Positions 1 to 7,172 of a stretch of 64,000 nt of DNA are shown one piece after another. This DNA comes from Candidatus Poribacteria bacterium. Its GTDB lineage: Bacteria; Poribacteria; WGA-4E; JAJDTR01. The first letter of the stretch is position 1. Every line of letters starts with the position of its first letter. The translations under genes and the position numbers were made by a program. The notes beneath the pieces were generated by a model. That model was not told where the DNA came from. It ran no database searches and saw only the letters and a program-made list of their open reading frames with translations. Location of the stretch: assembly GCA_028820655.1 (NCBI GenBank), contig JAPPIK010000014.1:124001-188000 (forward strand). The letters are read 5' to 3'.

Positions 1-2
1 AG

Positions 3-1124
3 CTGCCGCAATGGAGTGATCTTCAATTCCTTACCGCGCAGCTTCACGCGTTTCCGCAGTTGGATGAGGTCGAAGTCGGTACCGAGCTTGTCATCGGTCC
101 GCGCGCGAACAAACCGCTCACGCTTGACATACCGGTTTTTGTGTCGGACATGAGTTTTGGCGCGCTGTCCGCCGAGGCGAAAACCGCCTTGGCGCGCGGC
201 GCCGAGATGGCAGGAACAGGGATATGCTCCGGCGAGGGCGGGATGCTCCCGGAAGAACAGGCTGAGAACAGCCGCTATTTTTACGAGTTGGCTTCGGCTC
301 GGTTCGGTTTTTCGTGGGATAAACTCCACCTCGTGCAAGCCTTTCATTTCAAAGGGGGACAGGGCGCCAAAACGGGCACCGGCGGGCATTTGCCGGGCGA
401 AAAGGTGCAGGGAAAGATCGCCGAGGTGCGGGGTCTGATTGCCGGACAACCCGCGGTCTCACCCGCCAGATTCCCGGATTGGGACAGTCTGGATGATTTC
501 AGGGGATTTGCAAGCGAGGTTCGTAAGGAAACCGGCGGCATCCCGGTCGGATTCAAGTTGTCGGCTCAACACATCGAGGAAGACATCGAGACGGCTCTCC
601 GGGTCGGGGTCGATTACATCATTCTTGATGGTCGCGGCGGGGGTACCGGTGCCGCGCCGCTGATTTTCCGGGACAACATCTCCGTGCCGACGATGCCTGC
701 GGTCGCGCGTGCTCGCAAGTTCCTGGACGAAACGGGGAACGGCGATGTTACCTTGATTGCGACAGGGGGATTAAGAAGTCCCTCCGACTTTGCGAAGGCG
801 CTCGCGTTGGGTGCGGACGGAGTAGCTATTGCAAACTCGGCGATGCAGGCGATCGGGTGTGTGGGAATGAGAGCCTGCCATACCAACAATTGTCCGGTCG
901 GAATCGCCACGCAAAAGGAGAGTCTCCGTGCGCGGCTCATCGTGGGCGAGGCGGCCGTTCGGCTGAATCGCTTTCTCGGCGCGGCAACCGAATTGATGCA
1001 GACGCTGGCGCGCGCCTGCGGGCACACGCATCTCAATCAGTTGTGCGCGGATGACCTTACGACGTGGAATCGCGACGTAGCCTATTTGACCGGCGTGAAA
1101 TATGCAGGTGTGGTGCCATTATAA
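3..1124 (+). CDS. FMN/3Fe-4S glutamate-synthase-like protein (5' end outside window)
   Basis: The frame is open from the first bases of the window, so the true start lies upstream; the TTG at 60 is internal. The protein matches the FMN-binding synthase domain of GltB-type glutamate synthases, an (alpha/beta)8 barrel that transfers ammonia to 2-oxoglutarate. Visible hallmarks are FVSDMSFGALSAEAK, ICSGEGGMLPEEQ, KGGQGAKTGTGGHLP, ILDGRGGGTGAAP and TGGLRSPSDFAKALALGAD (FMN phosphate region). The cysteine cluster CVGMRACHTNNCPVG has the C-x5-C-x4-C spacing of the 3Fe-4S ligands. No amidotransferase domain or C-terminal beta-helix is present: the protein stops soon after the synthase barrel, as in the short 'FMN-binding glutamate synthase family' proteins rather than full-length GltB. 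Whether it makes glutamate cannot be decided from this fragment. Confidence 0.9.
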   Translation: MPQWSDLQFLTAQLHAFPQLDEVEVGTELVIGPRANKPLTLDIPVFVSDMSFGALSAEAKTALARGAEMAGTGICSGEGGMLPEEQAENSRYFYELASARFGFSWDKLHLVQAFHFKGGQGAKTGTGGHLPGEKVQGKIAEVRGLIAGQPAVSPARFPDWDSLDDFRGFASEVRKETGGIPVGFKLSAQHIEEDIETALRVGVDYIILDGRGGGTGAAPLIFRDNISVPTMPAVARARKFLDETGNGDVTLIATGGLRSPSDFAKALALGADGVAIANSAMQAIGCVGMRACHTNNCPVGIATQKESLRARLIVGEAAVRLNRFLGAATELMQTLARACGHTHLNQLCADDLTTWNRDVAYLTGVKYAGVVPL

Positions 1125-1324
1125 TCAGAACTGTCGCGCATGACATGATTGAGAACGGATATCCATATTGCGACATTGTTGGAGTGATGTCAAAGAACTA
1201 CTAGCGTGATAGCTAGCCAAGTCATCTACTCGCTTGCCTCCTCACTTTCCTGCGCTGGGTCTCTGTATCTCCGTGATATAATTAGGAAAGATGCCTAGTA
1301 TTTGAGCCTTTTTCGAAAAATAAC

Positions 1325-1353
1325 TTGAAAACTTAACATGTGTATAGTATAAT
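1325..1353 (+). promoter_or_regulatory. Sigma-70-type promoter for the tcmP pair
   Basis: TTGAAA (1325-1330), a 17-bp spacer and a perfect TATAAT (1348-1353) lie 18 bp before the start codon of the downstream gene, with an AAGGAG ribosome site in between. The 5' leader would be very short. An almost identical 29-bp sequence occurs on the minus strand at 15207-15235. Confidence 0.75.
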
Positions 1354-1371
1354 GTCACAAGGAGAAGAAGA

Positions 1372-2472
1372 ATGAGTAAAACCGATGAGAAATATTGGTC
1401 GGAGTACACGGGATTACAACATGCAAAACATCGATTATTGAGCAAATACTTGGGTGGTTGGTATCCAATCTTGGCTAGCGCAAACGGTCGTGTAATTTAT
1501 ATAGACTGTCATGCCGGACGTGGACGTCACACCACTGGACATGAAGGATCGCCAATTCTAGCACTCCAGATACTGCTAAATCATCAGAGCAGGAATCGCA
1601 TACTGAATGGCACAGATTTACACTTCGTTTTCTTTGAGAATGATGATCAGAATTATGAATATCTGGGTGACGAAATTACCGCTTTAGGCGATATTCCCAA
1701 GAACGTCCACATTCACCGTTTTGAATCGGATTATGAAGCGGCTCTTTGTGAAATAGTAGATAATCTATGGCAACGTGGGGAACGCCTCGCACCTTCGTTT
1801 GTTTTTGTTGATCCGTACGGATTTAAGTTATCAATGGCCCTCCTTAACAGCTTGCTGAGATTTCGTGGGTGTGAACTTCTGATAAACTTGATGTATCGTT
1901 ATATCAATATGGCGACAACTCGGCCCGAGCACTCTAGCAACATGGATGCTCTCTTTGGATGTCACGACTGGCATGAGTTGTCTAGTATTAAAAATCCTGA
2001 AGATCGCCAGAATGAAATCATCTCTCTCTTTTCGCACCAACTGCAAGCAAAGTTTGTAACACATATGAATATGATTGGTGATACGAACGGGCTAAAATAC
2101 GTCCTTTTGCACGCCAGCAACCATGCAAAGGACCGGAAATTGATGAAAGATTCAATATGGGCTGTGAGCCCGGATGGTAGTTTCTCTGCTTACCAACGGG
2201 CGAATCCCGATCAGCTAGTGGTTATTGAACCTAAACCCAACTTAGGACCACTTAAAGATGCACTTTGGACGGTCTTCGCGGGAAAGCAGCTACGCATGGA
2301 AAAGATATACGAATGGCTTCTAGGCGAATTGTATCTAGAAAAGCATGTACACGAAGTGTTACGAGAGTACCGAAAACAAGAATTCATAAAGTGCAGTGAT
2401 TATGGTACGCGGTTCGCTTTTAGCAACAATCCTTTGGTTTCGTTTCCTTCAGAAAGGCCAGCGGGAAGTTGA
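1372..2472 (+). CDS. tcmP: Three-Cys-motif partner protein TcmP
   Basis: The 366-residue protein resembles the TcmP family (TIGR04474), defined by co-occurrence with Gp37/Gp68-like three-Cys proteins, and the next gene is exactly such a partner. Visible features are the N-terminal YWSEYTGLQHAKHRLLSKYL, then YIDCHAGRGRHTTGHEGSP (about residues 43-61), which resembles a methyltransferase-type nucleotide-binding loop. FVFFEND (acidic end of strand 2) and SFVFVDPYGF (about 142-151), reminiscent of the catalytic loop of Rossmann methyltransferases, follow. The start is supported by AAGGAG about 9 bp upstream and the promoter at 1325. The gene is visibly A+T-richer than its neighbours and uses different codons, which suggests horizontal acquisition. 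The biochemical role of TcmP is not established; methyl transfer is only an inference from the motifs. Confidence 0.85.
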   Translation: MSKTDEKYWSEYTGLQHAKHRLLSKYLGGWYPILASANGRVIYIDCHAGRGRHTTGHEGSPILALQILLNHQSRNRILNGTDLHFVFFENDDQNYEYLGDEITALGDIPKNVHIHRFESDYEAALCEIVDNLWQRGERLAPSFVFVDPYGFKLSMALLNSLLRFRGCELLINLMYRYINMATTRPEHSSNMDALFGCHDWHELSSIKNPEDRQNEIISLFSHQLQAKFVTHMNMIGDTNGLKYVLLHASNHAKDRKLMKDSIWAVSPDGSFSAYQRANPDQLVVIEPKPNLGPLKDALWTVFAGKQLRMEKIYEWLLGELYLEKHVHEVLREYRKQEFIKCSDYGTRFAFSNNPLVSFPSERPAGS

Positions 2473-2511
2473 TTTGTCACATATAAGAATATAAGAAAAG
2501 GAAAAAATCTT

Positions 2512-3282
2512 ATGTCTACGCAATCAACCATTGAATGGACCGAGGCAACTTGGAATCCAGTGACTGGCTGTATCAAGATTAGCCCGGGCTGTAAGCATTG
2601 CTATGCAGAACGGTTGGCGTCTAGACTTAAAGAGATGGGACTACGTAACTACGCTAACGGTTTCGAACTCACGCTACATGAACACATGCTTCAAAAGCCG
2701 CTATATTGGAAAAAACCGCAAATGATTTTCGTTAATTCTATGAGCGACTTATTCCATGACGGCGTGCCTGTCCTCTTTATTCAAAGAGTCTTTAGTGTCA
2801 TGCGCCGCGCCGCTTGGCATCAATTCCAGGTGTTGACGAAGCGCGCGGAGCGGTTACTGGAACTAAGCACTGTACTGGACTGGTCCGATAACATATGGAT
2901 GGGTGTGAGCGTCGAAAATTACGATTATCAGTTTCGAATAAATTTGCTGCGTCAGAGTGAGGCACGCTTCAAGTTTCTCTCGCTTGAACCTTTACTTGGT
3001 CCGATTCCAGACTTGGATCTTGCGGGAATCGACTGGGTGATTGTTGGAGGCGAATCGGGGCCTGGGGCAAGACCGATGAAGAAGGAATGGGTACTGGAAA
3101 TCCGAGATAACTGCAAAGCGTCCGGCGTCCCGTTTTTCTTCAAACAGTGGGGCGGCGTGAACAAGAAACGAGCGGGGCGTGAACTGGAAGGACAGATATG
3201 GGACGAGTTGCCCGTAGCGATGAGAGGTAACTCCCAAGTGAACAGAGGAGAAGATGAGAATACGCTTTCGCTGTTTCCTTAA
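2512..3282 (+). CDS. Phage Gp37/Gp68-like three-Cys protein (DUF5131)
   Basis: The 256-residue protein opens with IEWTEATWNPVTGC and carries the three-cysteine motif C20-x6-C27-x2-C30 that names the system; the spacing resembles, but is not identical to, a radical-SAM iron-sulfur motif. FVNSMSDLFHDGVP, FQVLTKRAERL, NIWMGVSVEN, FLSLEPLLGP, DWVIVGGESGPGARPM and PFFFKQWGG are all characteristic of the DUF5131/Gp37-Gp68 family found in phages and mobile islands. It starts 39 bp after tcmP in the same direction, so the two are probably one operon. AAAGGA precedes the ATG by about 9 bp. The reaction is unknown; an iron-sulfur-dependent modification is the usual inference for the family. Confidence 0.88.
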   Translation: MSTQSTIEWTEATWNPVTGCIKISPGCKHCYAERLASRLKEMGLRNYANGFELTLHEHMLQKPLYWKKPQMIFVNSMSDLFHDGVPVLFIQRVFSVMRRAAWHQFQVLTKRAERLLELSTVLDWSDNIWMGVSVENYDYQFRINLLRQSEARFKFLSLEPLLGPIPDLDLAGIDWVIVGGESGPGARPMKKEWVLEIRDNCKASGVPFFFKQWGGVNKKRAGRELEGQIWDELPVAMRGNSQVNRGEDENTLSLFP

Positions 3283-3476
3283 TCCATCCGAGTAGAAGGA
3301 GAGGCAATGAGAAGAGTTCAAATTGCCACATACAGCGAGTTGGAAAAATCGGCAGCCTGTTCACGGACGAGCGTGTTTTCACTCACGCCGGCTTTGATCA
3401 ATTCCTCCGTGTCCGCACTGATAGTCAGTGCGTTCTCTTGTGTGATTGCCAACTCGTGCATACGAACCACCGCCTT

Positions 3477-4187
3477 TTACTTCAGCCTTCCCGAACGATA
3501 GCCGTCCTTGTCCCACGTGTTTACCACACCGTTTCCATATTCATTTACACCTACAATCGCACGCGTTCTATTTCTCGCGTTGCCTCTGCCAGCAACACTG
3601 ACCTTTCCCCCATACTCATCACTTGTCATCATAGCCCCAACCTTTCCATCAGCATCTAACACAACCACCAACCCGTGTCCATGTTCGTTTATTCCGATAC
3701 CTGCGGTGCCTGATGATTCTGTATTGCTGTAGCAGTTGATAAACCCACCCTGTTCCATGATTCTCATAGTTGCCATGCTCGTTCTGTCTTTGCCATGGAC
3801 CCAGACAGCACCGCCATGTTCATCAATACCCATCCGTGCCCCACCTTCACCATTCTTGCCTCTCACTTTTACAAGCCCGCCTTGTTCGTCGACACCTATC
3901 TCTACCCTACCCCTGCCATCACTTACTCTAATACCCGCACCAGATTTGACACGCAAATCAACACTTCCTTCATCTCCCCACACTCCAACTCCCAGAGGTC
4001 CTACAGTCACCCCTTGTCCTGGCATCGCTTGGTTTTTTACAGTTATACCTCTACAGGCGATCTTTCCGAACTCTACATCCTTCACTTCATTCTGCGCTCC
4101 GAGCGGCGCGATCGAACCTGCCGCCATCGTTAGAACTGCCCCGACAACACCGCCAATTACCGCAAACAACACCTCTTTCTTGCGCAT
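3477..4187 (-). CDS. Exported repeat protein, probable beta-solenoid, copy 1
   Basis: I do not recognise a named family. The start chosen is the ATG at 4187, because AGGAGG stands 6 bp before it; an upstream in-frame ATG at 4220 has no such site. Residues about 7-27 are a hydrophobic signal anchor ending near APLGAQ. Then comes EVKDVEFGKIACRGITV, shared with the paralogue at 4697-5191. The rest is at least five imperfect repeats of 20-25 residues built on 'GI(D/N)E(H/Y)GG.V.V.G', ending in VNEYGNGVVNTWDKDGYR. The regular G/V pattern suggests a beta-solenoid or beta-propeller-like fold outside the cytoplasmic membrane. It lies 19 bp downstream of the 4207-4527 gene, so the two are likely co-transcribed. 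Function unknown. Confidence 0.7.
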   Translation of the reverse strand: MRKKEVLFAVIGGVVGAVLTMAAGSIAPLGAQNEVKDVEFGKIACRGITVKNQAMPGQGVTVGPLGVGVWGDEGSVDLRVKSGAGIRVSDGRGRVEIGVDEQGGLVKVRGKNGEGGARMGIDEHGGAVWVHGKDRTSMATMRIMEQGGFINCYSNTESSGTAGIGINEHGHGLVVVLDADGKVGAMMTSDEYGGKVSVAGRGNARNRTRAIVGVNEYGNGVVNTWDKDGYRSGRLK

Positions 4188-4206
4188 CCTGAATCCTCCT
4201 TTTGAT

Positions 4207-4527
4207 TTAAGAGTTGCCATCCTGTCGTTTTACCAGTGGACACTCTATAATCCTGGTATACCTCGAACTCAGTAGATTTAGCTCCCACACATATTCATCA
4301 TAAGGTTCAGTAAAATCCTCGTCAATATCGGGAAAACCGCTTGGAAAAACTGTTTTCTCCGTCACTAACTGCCACTGTTCCTCACGTACGCCATGAAGAT
4401 TTAACTCATTTACAACTTTTCGCTTGGCATCAGCAAACGAGTCCGCCTCAAATTCACCTTTGCACGACGCGCTGCCAAAACACTCGAATTGGAACCACCC
4501 TTTTTGATCGTCTTTCAGTTTCATCAT
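4207..4527 (-). CDS. Small hypothetical protein
   Basis: The 106-residue protein has no family I recognise. It starts at one of two consecutive ATG codons, with GGAG about 6-9 bp upstream. It contains FQFECFGSASCKGEFEADSFADAKRKVVNELNLHGV, a pattern of two close cysteines followed by an amphipathic helix that resembles small cytosolic domains such as DUF1508/YegP-like or response-domain fragments, but I would not assign either. The C-terminal half is acidic (SGFPDIDEDFTEPYDEYVWE). It directly precedes the exported repeat gene, which suggests an operon. Confidence 0.55.
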   Translation of the reverse strand: MMKLKDDQKGWFQFECFGSASCKGEFEADSFADAKRKVVNELNLHGVREEQWQLVTEKTVFPSGFPDIDEDFTEPYDEYVWELNLLSSRYTRIIECPLVKRQDGNS

Positions 4528-4555
4528 TATTTCTCCGTTTTGTGCGAATGAGATT

Positions 4556-4577
4556 GGGGACGCTTTACGGCGTCCCC
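4556..4577. other. Stem-loop between two minus-strand genes
   Basis: GGGGACGC and GCGTCCCC form a perfect 8-bp stem around a 6-base loop. No T tract follows on either strand, so it is not a classic intrinsic terminator. It may attenuate or stabilise the transcript between the genes ending at 4697 and starting at 4527. The flanking 170 bp also contain a very short acidic open frame (ending 4685) that may be a gene remnant. Confidence 0.35.
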
Positions 4578-4696
4578 TGCAAATCCTGCTGCTACTTCAA
4601 CACGCCACTGATTGATTGGCGTACCGACGCTAGAATTACCAGATGAATTTAATGCCTTTGATTATGAAGAAGACTATGAGGAATAAGATTCGCCTT

Positions 4697-5191
4697 TCAC
4701 TTCAAATTCGCCAAGCGATACCCGTTCTTGTCCCACGTTGATACCGCGCCGTTACCCGACTCATTGACACCCATTGACGCTCGCGTGTAGGCATCACCCC
4801 TGCCAAACACAGCTACATTGCCGCCATATTCGCCTATCGTTACCCCAACACCACCCGCGCCACCCGCTCCTTCGCCCTTCATATTGCTGAACACATAAAC
4901 GATTCCACCATTTTCATCAACGCCAATATGCACCGCTGATCTCACTGGTTTATCCTTATTACCCTTGCTAGTCACCCAAATCAGACCGCCATGTCCCGCG
5001 GGTAATATCGTAGCCGCCGGCTCTCCATTTGGAAAAACCACTGTCAGTTCCGTACAGGTAATCTTACCAAACTCCACATCCTTCGCTTCATTTTGCGCCT
5101 CGAGTGGTGCGATCAAACCCACGGCCATAACTAGAACCGCCCCAACAACACCGCCTATTACCGCCGCCGCAAACACATGTTTCCTCAACAT
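4697..5191 (-). CDS. Exported repeat protein, copy 2
   Basis: This is a shorter paralogue (164 residues) of the product at 3477-4187. The ATG at 5191 is chosen because AAGGAG lies about 8 bp upstream. Residues about 7-28 form the signal anchor (VIGGVVGAVLVMAVG), followed by EAQNEAKDVEFGKITCTELTV, nearly the same as in copy 1. The repeat region holds fewer units (VHIGVDENGGIVYVFS, VTIGEYGGNVAVFGRGD, SMGVNESGNGAVSTWDKNGYRLANLK). The two copies share both ends and differ in the number of central repeats, as expected if repeats are gained or lost. Function unknown; a surface or periplasmic location is inferred. Confidence 0.7.
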   Translation of the reverse strand: MLRKHVFAAAVIGGVVGAVLVMAVGLIAPLEAQNEAKDVEFGKITCTELTVVFPNGEPAATILPAGHGGLIWVTSKGNKDKPVRSAVHIGVDENGGIVYVFSNMKGEGAGGAGGVGVTIGEYGGNVAVFGRGDAYTRASMGVNESGNGAVSTWDKNGYRLANLK

Positions 5192-5231
5192 AAGATTCTC
5201 CTTAAAGTTGTATGTCAATATCTTGCTCGGT

Positions 5232-5618
5232 TCATTCGGGAGGGCTTTTGTCAGTGTCAGGCGGACCAAACCGATTAGTGTCTGCTGTCCCTTTAACAAA
5301 TCCCACGAGTATAACTATAGCCAGGATACCAAGATACGGAACAAACACTATGAACATCCACCATCCCGACAAATTTATGTCGTGCAGCCGCCTTATGTCT
5401 AACAGTATCCAAAAAATCAAAAGGACGAATTTCCCAAGCAATAGCACAACGACGCCTATTTCAAAAGAACCGGCTGCCGATCCAATCCCAATGATAGAGA
5501 TTAAGAAAAGTAAGGCATGAATTCCCGTTAATATCGCAGCCCCTTTCCAAAAGGTACTTCGGGAGATTCGTCTTTGTGTTTCACCAAAACAACGCTGCCA
5601 AGTGCTCTCTTTTTTCAT
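5232..5618 (-). CDS. DUF805 inner-membrane protein
   Basis: The 128-residue protein matches the DUF805 (YhaH-like) family: QRRISRSTFWKGAAI at the N-terminus, three to four hydrophobic segments, RRLHDINLSGWWMFIVFVP in the middle and NRFGPPD at the C-terminus. DUF805 proteins are small inner-membrane proteins without an assigned biochemical role. It is the first gene of a leftward run that continues into the exported repeat proteins. No strong ribosome site is visible before the ATG. Confidence 0.85.
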   Translation of the reverse strand: MKKESTWQRCFGETQRRISRSTFWKGAAILTGIHALLFLISIIGIGSAAGSFEIGVVVLLLGKFVLLIFWILLDIRRLHDINLSGWWMFIVFVPYLGILAIVILVGFVKGTADTNRFGPPDTDKSPPE

Positions 5619-5698
5619 AAGTCATTTCGATTTTATGTCAATGAGAATGGGGACGCCGCGAAAAGCCCCCCATCTCCCGCTACTCCCAACGGCACGGG

Positions 5699-6124
5699 TT
5701 ACTCCGTCTCGTTATCCGGCAGTCTGGCTAAATCCCTTAATTCGCATGTTTCCTTCTCAAGACAGTATGCGAATGTCACCGCGTCGCATTCGTTGATATG
5801 ACTGCCAAAACCCTCCTCGACCAATTTGAAACAGTATCCTTTTAGTTCGGTGAGTGTATAGTTCAGTAATTTAATGGCGCCCTGTCTCTAATCATCACAA
5901 ATGCCTTGATGTTCTAAAACGACTTCGTATTCGTGAAGATATACGGCGACGGTGTTGAAATGGATGTGGTGATCACGTCGGATGTTACCTACGTCGCTGT
6001 AAAAGACCTCTTTAATTTTCCGTAAGTGATACGTCGGGTTTCCGTGACCGTCAGGGGCGGTTGATTGACGGGAATTCTTCCCCCGTGCCGTATCTGCACA
6101 AGGGTTATCGCATACGGAGTATGC
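5699..6124 (-). pseudogene. Broken gene with internal TAG and no start codon
   Basis: Read leftwards from 6124, one frame gives 142 codons of protein-like sequence interrupted only by a TAG at 5890-5888. Before it the text includes DGHGNPTYHLRKIKEVFYSD and HIHFNTVAVYLHEYEVVLEH; after it LTELKGYCFKLVEEG, INECDAVTFAYCLEKETCEL and a natural TAA at 5701-5699. Both halves are in the same frame and have coding-like composition, while no ATG, GTG or TTG is usable at the 5' side, where two stops precede the frame. I read this as the 3' part of a gene that lost its start and gained a nonsense codon. I do not recognise the family. Confidence 0.5.
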
Positions 6125-6143
6125 CTACTACTGGCAATTTGGG

Positions 6144-7010
6144 TTAGCTTATAGAAACGGAGGGGCGGTCGACAATCTCTTTGGTGTGAGTGACATATTC
6201 CTTCGATAGCAGTTCCCTTGTCTCCGGCGACAACCGGTCCAAGATTTCCTGCGGTAGCTCGATGTCCTGCGAGTTCATCCACGCCAACATATACTGCGGG
6301 GCATATCGAAACACCATGAAGCGGCGACCCCGGTCCTTTGGCTTCCACTTTAGTGCGCCGTGAACGACCTGGTCGGAAGCGATCACGACATCCCCCGCCC
6401 TCGGTGTAATGTTGACAATGCCAAATGGAAAACTGCCATCAATGCAGCATTTGTCATACTCATAACCATTTTTTTCCATGGTTTCAGAGATTGAATCTGG
6501 CCATTTCAACTTACTCTTGTGGGAACCCGGGATTAGGAGTAGACCACCGTCCCCGGGGTAGACATCATCAAGATACCAAAAAACGTTGAAGAAGTCGCAA
6601 TACACCACGTCGCTGTACGGGTGCGTCCAATGGATGTCACGCGAGAATCCGACACCGTCCCGATCCTGTTCCCGGATGGAGTGAAGGTATAGGTATTCGC
6701 AGTCGTGTGTATCGAGCATCAGGCTTCCCCTGAGCAGTCCCGGTTTGTCCGCTGTCAGTTCCTTGATTATCGGCCAAGTGGCCCCATGCGTCAGCAGCCG
6801 TTCCAACGCCTTGTCGAATGCAAACCCGCGACTGTGATGATGAAACACCGGTGTATGCATGTAGCGAAATCCATCCGGAAATTCCTCATGCGGGGTGTTG
6901 ATGTATCGATCGACGGCATCCTGCGCCTCCTGCAATTCGTCACCCGATATTACCTTTCGCAGATGGAGGTAACCTGTCGCGTCGAACACGTAGCGTTGTT
7001 CAGGTGTCAT
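6144..7010 (-). CDS. Phytanoyl-CoA dioxygenase (PhyH) family protein
   Basis: The 288-residue protein has the PhyH double-stranded beta-helix signature: FWYLDDVYPGDGGLLLIPGSHK (about residues 144-165), the distal histidine in VVHGALKW (H217) and the 2-oxoglutarate-anchoring arginine in GRRFMVFRYAP. The proximal metal site is unusual: DIHWTHPYSD puts T129, not Asp, two residues after H127, so the normal H-x-D is not obvious. Either H130/D134 serve, or the metal site is altered. AGGAG lies about 8 bp before the ATG. These Fe(II)/2-oxoglutarate enzymes hydroxylate small organic substrates; the substrate is not predictable here. It stands alone between the broken gene and the IolD-like gene. Confidence 0.88.
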   Translation of the reverse strand: MTPEQRYVFDATGYLHLRKVISGDELQEAQDAVDRYINTPHEEFPDGFRYMHTPVFHHHSRGFAFDKALERLLTHGATWPIIKELTADKPGLLRGSLMLDTHDCEYLYLHSIREQDRDGVGFSRDIHWTHPYSDVVYCDFFNVFWYLDDVYPGDGGLLLIPGSHKSKLKWPDSISETMEKNGYEYDKCCIDGSFPFGIVNITPRAGDVVIASDQVVHGALKWKPKDRGRRFMVFRYAPQYMLAWMNSQDIELPQEILDRLSPETRELLSKEYVTHTKEIVDRPSVSIS

Positions 7011-7172
7011 TATATTCTCCTAAAGGTCGAAGTTGGGGGCGGAAAGGGGATCTCTACCGCGGTTCCGGTCGGTAACCTGCTGGCTGTCCCTAAGCAACCA
7101 GACTGCTGCGACTAGGGACGCAACTACAAATTGTAGGTGTTCGGATTTGTGTCACATTAGATTGAACACGCC

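Noticed and set aside
3307-4275. Several plus-strand frames rich in Pro, Thr and Ser opposite the exported repeat gene
   Set aside because: They are antisense to a gene with a strong ribosome site and signal peptide; their low-complexity composition mirrors the Gly/Val repeats on the other strand.
5989-6348. 119-residue minus-strand frame overlapping the end of the PhyH gene
   Set aside because: Another frame of the same strand (the broken gene 6124-5699) has more protein-like text, and this one lies mostly inside the PhyH gene.
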